Shown here one piece after another: positions 8,672-17,983 of a DNA stretch of 19,116 bases. A program made the translations under genes and the position numbers. Below the pieces are notes generated by a model, which ran no database searches, had not been told where the DNA came from, and saw only the letters and a list, made by a program, of their open reading frames with translations. Origin of the DNA: Gryganskiella cystojenkinii (taxonomy: Eukaryota; Mortierellomycota; Mortierellomycetes; Mortierellales; Mortierellaceae). The stretch's first letter is position 1, and the number at the start of each line of letters is the position of its first letter. The stretch lies in the NCBI GenBank assembly GCA_015852425.1, contig JAAAIG010000754.1, positions 1-19,116 on the forward strand, in the 5' to 3' direction.

Positions 8672-8915
8672 ATATCTTTTTAAGAGAAACGGGATTACGA
8701 TTTGCAGTAGAGAAAGACCGTTTTGAACACAAGTTGAGGAAATTCCTGAAGGAAATGAGTATATCAGCGCGATGGCTCTCTTCTCCACCCGTGAACGCCT
8801 TTAATCTTTTTGTTCTTGACAACTTTTTCTGAAAGCAGTTCGTAACCACCCAAATCAAAAAAACACACAATCTTGTACATTTTGTAAAAAGACTTTCTAT
8901 GGCTATCAATTGCGA

Positions 8916-8921
8916 AATAAA
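8916..8921 (+). terminator. Polyadenylation signal of the SOD gene
   Basis: AATAAA about 245 bp after the SOD stop codon. No closer canonical signal was noticed, so the 3' UTR may be long. Confidence 0.4.
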
Positions 8922-9076
8922 ACGTTGCAGAATAGCCCGAAAACACCCATCATTATCCCTTGTTCTTTTGTCTTGATGCCTTGAAGCAATGATTGATCCC
9001 TTTCAAAATGACGATGACTGCGCAGAGATCTGCAATCGTTGAGCATGGCAACTCGATTGGACGATTCTATGAGCTT

Positions 9077-9082
9077 TTTATT
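9077..9082 (-). terminator. Polyadenylation signal of the GNAT gene
   Basis: TTTATT on the plus strand reads AATAAA on the minus strand, 46 bp past the acetyltransferase stop. SOD and this gene converge, and their two signals lie about 155 bp apart without overlap. Confidence 0.55.
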
Positions 9083-9127
9083 GGTCTAAAATATTTTCTT
9101 TCATCTATGATCTTTTTGCTCTGAAGA

Positions 9128-9820
9128 CTAATAGTCATAGTTTTCCTTGACGATGTGTCTGGTCGCTTCGTCCTTATGGGACGCATAAGTACAGATGTCC
9201 CGGAAGACACCGAGTTTGGGGATCAAGATCGACTTTGACTCTAACTCCAGTTTCATCCCGGCTCTTTCTGCGACCTTGCGACTAGGCCAATTCTCGGTAT
9301 AACTCACAGCGCGGACGATATCACAACCCATATCCTTGAACGCGATCTCTTCTACAAGATACCTGCCTACCCTGGCAGCGAGTCCCTTTCCGGTATGCTC
9401 GGGACTCAACCAGTAACCGATATCGGCGACAACAAGGGGCTTTCCAGTGACAGGGTGAATGGGTTGAGGGTATTTCTCGTCGTAATGTTCAAAGTGTAAA
9501 TGGGCCCAGCCGATCAGGGGTGAATCACTCGAGGGAGACTCTCGCATGGCCCAATGGGTATTGATCCCCTCTTGATGGATATGTTCATGTGCCTTTTGGA
9601 TCTTTTCTTGACCATGGGATTCGAGAAAGGGGTAGAGAAAGAGGGCCGAGCCGTTATAGACGTCTTGGTTGAGGTTGAGGATACGAACCATCTCTGGGAG
9701 ATCCGAATATTCGACCGCGGACATATAAAGGGCAGGATTGGAGGCCGAGACACAGTAAGGGCCTAAGCACTTGGCAGTCTCCCGGGTGTACTTGTGAGCG
9801 GCTGTGGTTTCTTGTGTCAT
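9128..9820 (-). CDS. GNAT-family N-acetyltransferase (RimJ/RimL-like), 230 aa
   Basis: A single exon with ATG at 9820. The protein would transfer an acetyl group from acetyl-CoA to an amine; in RimL-like relatives this is a protein N-terminus or a small molecule. Visible family features are the central strand and pyrophosphate-binding loop IGYWLSPEHTGKGLAAR (134-150), where the TGKGLA turn matches the acetyl-CoA motif A, then the helix VGRYLVEEIAF, and motif B ENWPSRKVAERAGM (176-189) typical of RimJ/RimL proteins. The first 35 residues are less conserved in appearance. There is no signal peptide or membrane segment. The 5' side holds A/T homopolymers (about 9897-9911 and 9935-9956), probably promoter sequence. 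The substrate is unknown. It converges with the SOD gene and shares no evident operon-like link, as expected in a fungus. Confidence 0.9.
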   Translation of the reverse strand: MTQETTAAHKYTRETAKCLGPYCVSASNPALYMSAVEYSDLPEMVRILNLNQDVYNGSALFLYPFLESHGQEKIQKAHEHIHQEGINTHWAMRESPSSDSPLIGWAHLHFEHYDEKYPQPIHPVTGKPLVVADIGYWLSPEHTGKGLAARVGRYLVEEIAFKDMGCDIVRAVSYTENWPSRKVAERAGMKLELESKSILIPKLGVFRDICTYASHKDEATRHIVKENYDY

Positions 9821-10633
9821 GGTCGTTTGGGCCGGTATGTGGATTGGAGCGAGGTTGGAAGGTGAGAAGAGTTGGCGTTGTTTGATAAAGCTGAAGAAAA
9901 AAAAAAAAAAAAGTTGAGGAGCGGATAAAAAACGTTTTTTTTAAGGACAAAAAAAAAGGAGGGTTGATCATCGATGGCGCCCAACCAGCGGACTTAAATG
10001 GAACTTGAAAGAACTAAAATGGAGTTCAAGGCATTCAAACGGCCAAAAAATAAAACCCAAACGAAGTGACTCATTCCTAATGGGAATGTACCTCTTCCCG
10101 CGTGACATTGTTCATTTACTTCACAGCAAGGATCTGAGAAACACCCAGTTCTGGAGTCTCAGATCACTTTTATCCAGTGAAAAATTGTGTCCTGATCAGG
10201 CAAGCAAAAAATGAGGCCATACGAATCTTTCCATTTCAGATTATTTTATTTCAATTGGTGATAGAAAGGGGTTTGCCAACATACAGAGAGTAAAAGCAGC
10301 AGGTAGGAAGATGAAAGAGGGGAATGAACAATTGCATTTTGGCTTATCTTGCACAAGACGTTTTGTACCCGAGAAGCTCCTTGTGCCAATCTCGATATGC
10401 TAGTGGAGTTCGTTTCTTATTTTCGGTGGTTTGGTGCATACTTGCCCTGGTTTGCTGACTGATATGCTCTTCTTCGATGTTCGACTGATACAGTTTTTTG
10501 TTGGTTTTTTGTCTTTTAATACCCAGCATGATAGCCCGATTTTGCAACGAAAGGAAAAAAAAGGTAAAATAACAGAGAAGGACTTGGTGATTCACCTGCC
10601 TCAGTCAAAGAAAAGAAAGTCTTCCTTCTTTGT
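9821..10633. other. Spacer between the GNAT gene and U1-C, no supported gene
   Basis: About 800 bp hold the GNAT promoter with several A and T runs on its right flank and the 3' region of U1-C on the other side. A minus-strand AATAAA (plus TTTATT at 10245-10250) could end U1-C, about 385 bp past its stop. Short open frames here start at non-ATG codons and show no domain. Confidence 0.4.
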
Positions 10634-11733
10634 TTAATTGGTTTCCTCCAATCTTCTCTTGCGATCACCATGCATGACCAACGATCCCGGTGCTGGCGCT
10701 CCACTGGAGGGCGCCGACGAAGGTGGTGGTATACTGAAATGAGGAGGAGGAGGTCTGAACGGTGCTCCACCATTTGCTCCAGGTGGAGGGAACTGCCCTG
10801 GAGCAAACTGACCAGGAGGAGGTGGAGGCATGAATGGAGGCATACCCGGCGGTGGGAATGGGGCACCAGGTGGGAATCCCATGGGCGGTGGAAATTGTCC
10901 TGGAGGAGGTGGTGGTCCTGCTGAATGTTGCATTCCTGGAAGTGGAGGACGAGCGCCCATGAACATTGGAGGGCGAGGAGGAAGACCGTGAACGCCACCG
11001 GGAGGTGCTTCGCCGGGTCTCATTGGTGGCATGCCTGGAGGCAGTTGTGGGAAACTTGGAGGACGTCCATATGGGTTAAAGCCTATGTTTGAGTAAAACG
11101 ACAAAGAACGGTTAAAAAAGGTTGGTTCATCTCAATCGATATGACGAGCGAGTGTTCTGATCCTTAGAAGTGAAGATCCTTACCTGGCGCAGAGTATTGC
11201 TGAGGATATCCCGAGTATTGTGCTGGCATGCCTATTGGATGTTTCGAAACCACAAAAACATGCCCATATGTTAGTCGGCGGTTCATTCTTCCTTGAGTAT
11301 TGAAATATGTTAATTCCCATGCATCCATGATTGCTCCAACGTACTTTGTCCAGCCTCCGCGTATGCCTTTGCGACAGCATCGACGACTGACTGCGTCACT
11401 TCCGGCTTTAGATCTAATATAGATGACAGCAAAAAGACATGGTTGGTTAGAGATTGCCTCAGAAGAGGATATTATAGTCACATAGTCCGTCAAATTGCGT
11501 CCCTGACGACTTACCTGTGTAGTAGTTCTTGACGTTGATCAGATGGTTTCGTCCAGCATTATGAGCCTTTCTCACGGATGAACTGTCGTGAGTAAGGAAG
11601 ATATCACAGTAGTCTATGATAGTAGTAAGCATGAGAAAGAGTCAGCTAGGTCGTTTTTTTCTTTGTGATTTCATGACGTGTGCACGATGGATGTTGATGG
11701 GGGTGGGTACTCACCACAGTAGTACTTTGGCAT
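10634..11733 (-). CDS. SNRPC: U1 small nuclear ribonucleoprotein C, 227 aa
   Basis: Exons on the minus strand: 11733-11715, 11613-11515, 11413-11345, 11231-11184 and 11082-10634, separated by four GT-AG introns of 101, 101, 113 and 101 bp, all keeping frame. U1-C is the U1 snRNP subunit that stabilises pairing of U1 RNA with the 5' splice site. The N-terminus is the matrin-type zinc finger [20 protein letters not shown], with zinc ligands Cys6, Cys9, His24 and His30 at the same positions as in human U1-C. It is followed by [18 protein letters not shown] and a helix ([20 protein letters not shown]). From about residue 63 the protein is Pro/Gly/Met/Gln-rich with repeats such as PPPPPGQF and GQFPPPG, ending [13 protein letters not shown]. 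At 227 residues it is longer than human U1-C (159), because of this tail. The first exon codes only six full codons. It is head-to-head with PRP17, another spliceosome gene. Confidence 0.95.
10660..11060 (-). repeat. Proline/glycine/methionine-rich low-complexity coding tract of U1-C
   Basis: On the plus strand this reads as imperfect GGTGGAGG, GGAGGAGG and GGTGGGAA repeats. The encoded tail alternates short proline runs with GQF, GMP and FMP. U1-C proteins of other eukaryotes also end in Pro/Met-rich tails, so this is a family trait, expanded here. Confidence 0.75.
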
Positions 11734-12194
11734 CGTTCAAGTCCTATTGCTGTGTCTCCTTGATGTTTGGCGAAATGTGTCCGTCTTGGGGAGTCGCAGT
11801 CGAGTAGTCCTATGCTTTCAGACCTGGAGGAAAGTGAGAGAGTTGGCGAATGAAAAAGACGGCGATCAAACGAAAGGGTGTGATGGGACAGTCATTTCGA
11901 TTTTTGGGTGTTTGCCACCGCACAGTGCGAATCGGTGGCTTAGCACTTGGACATGTGGATCTGATGCAGCCAAAAAGTTGATGCAGAAAAAGAAAAAAAA
12001 CGAACTGTGTGTTGGTGGCATATTTGAATGCGACCAACCTCACTGCTTTCTTCTTGTCCCCATTCCCATCAACGAAACACATTATTTTTGCATTTAAACA
12101 CCCCCCTCAAGGACATAAACTAAGAAATCAACGCAAGGAACAAGAACAAGTTCGCATTCTCGTCTACAGACAAAAAACATTGTCGCATATTACC
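11734..12194. promoter_or_regulatory. Shared divergent promoter of U1-C and PRP17
   Basis: These 461 bp separate the start codons of two genes transcribed away from each other, so both promoters must lie here. On the PRP17 side there is a CATTTAAAC stretch near 12090-12100 and an A/C-rich leader (ACAAGAACAAG, ACAGACAAAAAAC) before the ATG. On the U1-C side no clear motif was recognised. No other gene is supported in the interval. Confidence 0.6.
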
Positions 12195-14348
12195 ATGGAC
12201 CTGATTCATCAAGGATACGGTTCCTCATCCGAAGACGAGGACTCTCGTCCTTCAAAGATCGCAAAGACCTCGACCTCCATCACTGTCAATGTCGCCCCCG
12301 ACGTCAGCCTCGAGGTAAATTATTAGAACGCCTTGACATGTCATCGCACAACCTACAGGTTGGTCAAGAGGAGCTTTTACTCACTAAACGCCAAACCTCT
12401 TTTTTTTATGTAGGATCCAAGCATGCAGCGTCATATCTATACCAACCCAACAGACACAACCTTGGCCGTCAACCTCAGTTATGACTCCATGCTCCAACCT
12501 GTCCATGGACCCTCAAACCCTTTTGCGACATCAGGACCTCAAGTCCGCAAGAACGTCTGGACAGGACACGTCGAGCAAAACATGTTTTCAGATCACGATT
12601 TCAGGACTCAACAACAATCCTACACCGCTTTCGGATTCGCCAAGGATCCTAGTGTCTTGACCGTCGCCGACAACGGTCAGATCGGTGCAGGCGTGGAGGG
12701 TTCAGGATATGTCGGAGACATTACGAAGGCACATCTTATGGATGGTAAGTTTTGCAGTTCTGATTTTTGGTGGCCGAGCAAATTATGTTGGAGACTCTGG
12801 TAAAGAGACTCAAGCCAATTTATTCTTTGATGCTTGTAGGTGCAACGATATGGGACAAAGTACCAAAGAACCTTCGCAACAACCAGAACCAGAGAAAGAG
12901 ACAGACTCGTGGCGATGCGTCAGTACTCGAGGGTGAGAACGCATACCGAGGACCCTGGGCAACTTATGACGGCGAAGGTATCGGTGAGGTCAGTGGACCC
13001 TCGGCAGAGGAAAGAGAGAAGCATGAAAAGGCGTTGGAGAAATCGGAAGAGGAAAAGTCCAAGAAGGACACTGGTGCAAACAAGACGATTAAACCGATTG
13101 CTGCCGGCACCGAAACGTCAAAATTCCACGGGAAAGAAGAACACGATTATATGGGACGAACTTACATGCACGTGCCCTTGGATCTCGATGTCAACTTGCG
13201 AGGCGAGGCTGGATCTCAAGAGTGTTTTGTTCCCAAGAGGTTACTGCATACGTACACGGGCCACACCAAGGGTGTCTCTGCGATCCGGCTCTTCCCAAAA
13301 TCTGGTCACTTGCTCTTGTCTGGCAGCATGGATTCTAAAGTCAAGGTAAGAAAACATCTCTCAATCCAGCTCTTCATGAATTTAAACTCGAATTCAGTTA
13401 CTAACCTACTCTATTTACTTGTTTTTTTTTCCAATTTATTTTCAGCTCTGGGATGTTTACCACGAACGTCGGGTACTTCGTACTTTCATGGGCCACTCTA
13501 AAGCTGTTCGCGATGTTACTTTCAACAACGACGGCTCCAAATTTATGAGTGCCTCTTACGATCGCAACATGAAGCTCTGGGACACGGAAACCGGCCAATG
13601 TATCTCCACTTTCACGACCAAGAAGATCCCCTATGTCGTCAAGTTCAACCCTGATGAGGACAAACAAAACGTTTTCTTGGCAGGATGCTCAGATCACAAG
13701 ATTTACCAGTTCGATATCAACTCTGGCGAGGTCATCCAGGAATACGATCAACATTTGGGACCTGTCAACTCGATTACGTTCGTGGACGATAACCGACGAT
13801 TCGTGACAACATCAGATGACAAGTCTCTCAGAGCTTGGGAGTACGATATTCCTGTTGTGATCAAGTATATTGCTGAACCCGATATGCACTCGATGCCCGC
13901 TGTCGCCCTCAGTCCCAACCGTAAGTCTTTTTGCTGGCAAATATGATGAGATCGATTATAGAAAAGGAGAAACTTGCATACTAAACTAGTTGCGTCGTCC
14001 TTGCTCGCTTTTACGTTTTCTATAGAGAAATGGCTCGCCTGTCAGTCGCTCGATAACCAGATCTTTGTCTATGGCGCCAAGGATCGATTCCGTCAGAATC
14101 GTAAGAAGCTCTTTTCAGGACATATGGTCGCAGGATACGCCTGTCAACCTTCGTTCTCACCAGACGGTCGCTACTTGTCCTCTGGTGATTCAGAGGGTAA
14201 CCTGTGGGTCTGGGACTGGAAGACTTGCAAAGTTCACAAGAAGTTTAAGGCACATAATGAGGTCTTGATCGATTGTGTCTGGCACCCTCATGAGACCTCT
14301 TTGGTTGCGACGGCTTCCTGGGATTCGACGATTAAGCTCTGGAACTAG
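12195..14348 (+). CDS. PRP17: Pre-mRNA splicing factor PRP17/CDC40, WD40 protein, 584 aa
   Basis: Exons 12195-12314, 12414-12744, 12840-13345, 13446-13920 and 14026-14348; four GT-AG introns of 95-105 bp. PRP17 joins the spliceosome for the second catalytic step. The N-terminal 280 residues are polar, starting [19 protein letters not shown] and containing [17 protein letters not shown] and [14 protein letters not shown]. The C-terminal 300 residues form the WD40 propeller. Repeats are recognisable at [32 protein letters not shown] with [15 protein letters not shown] with [20 protein letters not shown] with [50 protein letters not shown], and the closing [19 protein letters not shown]. The repeat order and total length match human CDC40 (579). 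The exon 4/5 join at 13920/14026 restores SPNQKWLACQ, which supports the acceptor chosen. The transcript probably ends after AATAAA at 14440. Confidence 0.95.
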
Positions 14349-14439
14349 ACAAAGGACAAAGCAACACCAGTTTGCAGGATTTCGATGGCGAATCTATCTT
14401 GTATTTTCGAGACCGTCAAAAGCACCTGCTCGGTGGACG

Positions 14440-14445
14440 AATAAA
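14440..14445 (+). terminator. Polyadenylation signal of PRP17
   Basis: AATAAA 92 bp after the PRP17 stop codon, in an A/T-rich stretch between two converging genes. Confidence 0.6.
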
Positions 14446-14472
14446 AATAATTATATAAGGACCAAACTTGGT

Positions 14473-14478
14473 TTTATT
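14473..14478 (-). terminator. Polyadenylation signal of the acidic BTB-like gene
   Basis: Plus-strand TTTATT reads AATAAA on the minus strand, 24 bp past the stop at 14502. It faces the PRP17 signal only 28 bp away. Confidence 0.6.
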
Positions 14479-14501
14479 CACCTTGTATCTTAACGTGTCA
14501 G

Positions 14502-15443
14502 TCATGTCAAGATCCCACTCTCAAGGGCACGGTCGTACATCTCACGGAGTCGTTGCCATGCATCATGATCTTGACCAGCATCCTCAAAGACCTTGGGATT
14601 GATTTGATGTCGAATGGATCGATAATATTCTAAACAACGGATCGTCAGACTCGTGGAGCATTCGAGTCTCATCACGTTTTGGAGGATGAGAGCGATCGTT
14701 GCTGGCGTAAATGTAGCTTGCTCCCAATGATCTAAATTGCCATCATAGATCGCCTTCAATAGCGCAGGAAAGTGTTCTGGTCGAGGTAGTCGGAGTTCGA
14801 TCGCTGACTGTGTTTCTGCAGGAGATCGTTTTGAAACAAGGTTAAAAATCCATGATGGCAGCTCAGGATCTGGGGATGGGATCGTGGCAACGAGGTCGAC
14901 AGCAGGGTCGGTCCCTGGGGAAGGCTGAGGCAGGATCCGTACGCAGGACATTCTTTCTTGCTGGCAGGCTCGATACGTTTGGTCCTCTTCAGTGTCATTC
15001 GTGGCGTCGGGCTTGTTCAGAAATGCCGTTGCATCGAAAAGAAGTAGGTCTCGAAAGATGGCCGAAGCGGAGATCAAGAATTGGTCCATGACATTGTACA
15101 CTTGGGCAGTATTTTTTTGATCAACGCCATTTGCCGCAGCGATGTCTGGAAGGACAATGAGAATGTGGGTCGAATATTGCGGGTATTTGATCCAATCGAT
15201 ACCGGTCTGCCTCAACATGGCAACAGCATAGAGTCGTTCAGCCATCTCTTGTTCCTCCCTATCGTCCTCTTGATATTCGGTATGAGGATTGCTGCCATTG
15301 TGGTTTTGGTTCTCGTTCTCGTCTTCGTCTTCGTCTTCATCCGTCTCATGGTCCCCAGGTTGTTGTGAGGACTCTTCGTTGTCGTCGTCGTCGTCGTCGG
15401 AAGTGCCGATATAGTGAAATTCAGGTAAAGTGTCCGAGTGCAT
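14502..15443 (-). CDS. Acidic protein with a possible BTB/POZ-like fold, 313 aa
   Basis: A single exon with ATG at 15443; an open extension to 15533 begins only with GTG and would add a hydrophobic stretch, so it is not included. Residues 16-62 are extremely acidic (DDDDDDNEE, then DEDEDEDENENQN) and are probably disordered. Residues about 86-275 could form a BTB/POZ-like domain: STHILIVLPD resembles the opening strand, DQFLISASAIFRDLLLF resembles the helix of the form HKxxLxxxSxxFRxLL, and LRLPRPEHFPALLKAIYDGN resembles the later segment where BTB domains read FxxLLxYIYTG. A stretch LPQPSPGTDPAVDLVATIPS between the two parts is loop-like. BTB proteins often act as adaptors or in ubiquitin ligases; no function is claimed here. 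It converges on PRP17 with 153 bp between stop codons. Confidence 0.6.
   Translation of the reverse strand: MHSDTLPEFHYIGTSDDDDDDNEESSQQPGDHETDEDEDEDENENQNHNGSNPHTEYQEDDREEQEMAERLYAVAMLRQTGIDWIKYPQYSTHILIVLPDIAAANGVDQKNTAQVYNVMDQFLISASAIFRDLLLFDATAFLNKPDATNDTEEDQTYRACQQERMSCVRILPQPSPGTDPAVDLVATIPSPDPELPSWIFNLVSKRSPAETQSAIELRLPRPEHFPALLKAIYDGNLDHWEQATFTPATIALILQNVMRLECSTSLTIRCLEYYRSIRHQINPKVFEDAGQDHDAWQRLREMYDRALESGILT
15305..15401. repeat. Acidic-codon microsatellites in the BTB-like gene
   Basis: Two imperfect triplet tracts: GTCGTCGTC units at 15382-15400, which encode six aspartates on the minus strand, and (TCTCG/TCTTC)-type units at 15309-15340, which encode alternating Asp, Glu and Asn. 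Such tracts commonly vary in length between strains. Confidence 0.75.
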
Positions 15444-15698
15444 TTTTTTTCGGTTCGAAAGGAGATAATGTTTAAGGAAAGAGAAAACGAAAAGAAAGGA
15501 AAGTGGGCAAAGAAGGATGAGCAGGACAAACACACTTTGACCTACATAAACGACAATGCTGATCTGTGATTGGACGAGATCGCGTCAACAATGGGCATGG
15601 GAAATCTGGCATTTTTTTTTTTGTGGTTGGTTGCAAAAAAAGAGCAGAGGAGAGAAGGACTTTTTTTTTTGCCTCGCTTTTAATTGGAAATTGGCTGC
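15444..15698. promoter_or_regulatory. Upstream region of the BTB-like gene and 3' region of the coiled-coil gene
   Basis: Both flanking genes are on the minus strand. Long T runs (near 15612-15621 and 15661-15670) and the A/G-rich strip 15470-15520, which is T/C-rich on the transcribed strand, look like leader and promoter sequence. No open frame with a family motif was found. Confidence 0.4.
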
Positions 15699-17983
15699 TC
15701 AGAAGGCGATCTCTTCCATTTCATCTTCGCTTTCATAGAGACTATCGTACCCGGCGCCATCGAATTCACTGCTCGGGTAACCGTAGTAGTCATCCTGTCG
15801 ACGACGGTACCAGTCATTGCCTCGGTTGTTGTAGCCAAGGGTTCCGATCGAGGAAGAAGAGCTGTTGTCGGCACTGCTCGTGCTGCTGTTCATGCCGGTA
15901 TTGTAGATACCTTGCTTGGTGCCACTTTCGTTGTTGCTGTTGTTAGTGTCGTTGGATCCGTGATTATTGCTTCGATGGATACTCTGATGCTTGCTGTTGC
16001 GTTGGAGATGCTTGATCTGTTTCCGGAGGTCATCGTTCTCGGTCACGACTTCGTGCATCATCTCGTTATACATAGTGGACTCCATCTATGTGACATAAAA
16101 GATACCCATGCGTTAGACTCTTTGCTTGACATCAAGCTTTTTCCGTGTAAGCTCTTTGTATTTTTTCTTGGTTTCCCTTTACCTTGGCTGCCTGGACCTC
16201 ATGTTCTAGTTTCGAACACTGGGCATGCATCCTCATCTTTAATTCTGAGAAATCCTTGTGACGGTCCTGCCGTTCCAACTCCAAAACTTTCATCAGCTCT
16301 TGGACCTGGCTCTCGAACGTCTGAGCCTTCAATTCCATGATATGAAAGTCGTTCGATCGGCGCTTATGTGACGTGACCGTCATGGGTTCCATTTCGATCG
16401 TGACCGAAGAATCACGGTATTTGTTGTTGGCCAAAGGACGACTCGGGACGTTGCTATTGTTGTTTGGATTGTAGTTGTCCGAAGAAGCTGGGAGGAAAGA
16501 AGTCGGACCGACATATCCGTCCTCGTATTCAAGAGCGAGCAGTCGGGTTCGAAGGCGTTTCACCTCCTCCTGCGAAGTGATTAGCTCATCCTCAAGCTCT
16601 TCGATCCTGTTCTGTTTCAAGAGCCGTTTGCTTAGATAGTCCTCCTGTTGGGCCATTTGGTCATTCTGGACTTTGGTTCGCCAGAGTAAAAAATTTTCTT
16701 CCATAGTTGCCACCTGTCCCTTGACGCGATCGACTTCATCTACGTTTTTTCGAAGGTAAATGTCGTGTAAGCGAGATGCGGGCATGCCTATTTAAGAGCA
16801 AAGTGATTCAAAAGGGGATGGACCCGTCATAGAACGTTGAATGAAAACACCACTTACCGGTGAGCGCGTTTTTGGACTCTTCAGCTTGGGCGCGCGTTTG
16901 ATCCAGCTCCTTTTGCAAGACAGATATTTGGTTTGTGGAAAGATCCAGCGCCACATCTTTGTTCAGGACCGTGAAATACAGTCGATCCGCGTACATGGCC
17001 ATTTCGTCCCTAGTTTTCTCCGATTTCATGGTCTTGACATGTTGCTTCAATTCGGTCTGATCCAGTCCTTGTGTCGTCATCGGAGGTCGCTGACTGTGCT
17101 GCCCTGGGACCGGCGGCAGGGGTGGTAGATGGCATTCATGCCCGCTTTCCTTCGGGAGACCGGATTCTAGTTCTGAGAAGGTAATGGGGGTAACGGACGG
17201 ACGACGTTTACCAACCGTAGCGCAAACGACAGCTGCAGCGACTTTTGAGAGCGAGGTTGCGATCGAGTGGTGATGACCTCCATGAAGTTGTTGAATAGGT
17301 GAGGTAACTGTCGAGAGAGGTAGAGGAAAGCTGTTCGTTTCTGTCAAAGGCACTGGAGTCAATGGTGAGGGGTCATGGTGTATTATATCGGTCGTTTGGC
17401 TGTCGGCAATCGCTGGCAAGGTTGCCGCCTGACGTTCATGTTGTTGAGCTCGATGGAGAGAGTTGTTGTGATGGCCGCTGAATTGTGAAGTATCCAGGGA
17501 ATGTTTGCGGATAGATTGGGGTGGAGGGACAAAAGGGGCTGTCGGTCCCATTCGACTCTTGGATATCAGTGGTGGCGTACCCATCAGGGGTAGAGGGGAA
17601 GTCGATGTCGAGGGACATGACGAAGAAGAACAGGCGTACGCAGCTGCTGCTGCTTCAGCTTCTGCTGCTGCTGCTGCTGCTGCTTGATGAAGGGAGATCG
17701 AGTTCTTGGTGACGGAGGCTTTTCGACCTCGAAAGAATTCAAAGAGAGAGGAGGTATGTTGATGTGAGGATGATGAGGCTACTGCCGTCGACGATGAAGA
17801 GGTACCGGGAAATGGCGTCGGGGTTGTGGGTGTGGCATCCTCGCGTTCCCATCCAGTTTTGCTTGGCGATAGAGAAGGGACTGCTATGGTTATAGATGAA
17901 GAGACTCCGGAGGGTAGCGGAGGCGGCGGTTGGTCACACAACTGACTGCTACCAATATTAGTGTTGTTGTTGATGTTGCTCAT
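15699..17983 (-). CDS. Low-complexity and coiled-coil protein of unknown function, 705 aa
   Basis: Exons 17983-16858, 16787-16183 and 16085-15699; introns of 70 and 97 bp are GT-AG and keep frame. The start is the first ATG of the frame, MSNINNNTNIG; codons upstream begin at TTG. Residues 1-310 are Ser/Pro/Thr/His-rich and likely disordered, with an alanine tract (HQAAAAAAAEAEAAAAAYA) and a basic patch SLFEFFRGRKASVTKNS. Residues about 312-463 show heptad-like spacing of Leu, Ile and Val (ISVLQKELDQTRAQAEESKN; RIEELEDELITSQEEVKRLR). A second helical segment follows at about 527-608 (SQVQELMKVLELERQ; ENDDLRKQIKHLQRN). The last 90 residues are Asn/Ser/Gly/Tyr-rich and end acidic (SLYESEDEMEEIAF). 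I recognise no named family. The design suggests a scaffold or polarity/cytoskeletal protein, which is only inference. Confidence 0.72.
17640..17686. repeat. GCT/CTG trinucleotide tract encoding polyalanine
   Basis: CTG units, interrupted by TTCAGC and TTCTG, run across these positions on the plus strand. Read on the minus strand they are GCA codons and give the alanine-rich segment with two glutamates in the coiled-coil gene. The longest pure run is about six units near 17666-17686. Confidence 0.8.

Noticed and set aside
15444..15533. Hydrophobic N-terminal extension of the BTB-like protein
   Set aside because: The extension opens with GTG and its last codons are an A-rich leader directly before the ATG at 15443; a membrane anchor is not supported without a spliced upstream ATG.
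15684..16340. A 218-codon plus-strand frame antisense to the coiled-coil gene
   Set aside because: It crosses exon 3, the intron and exon 2 of the minus-strand gene, and its valine/isoleucine-rich product reflects the reverse complement of Asn/Asp/Ser-rich codons.
16541..16556. GGGTTCGAAGG resembling a tRNA B box
   Set aside because: It lies in a coding exon and has no matching A box, cloverleaf or T-run terminator.
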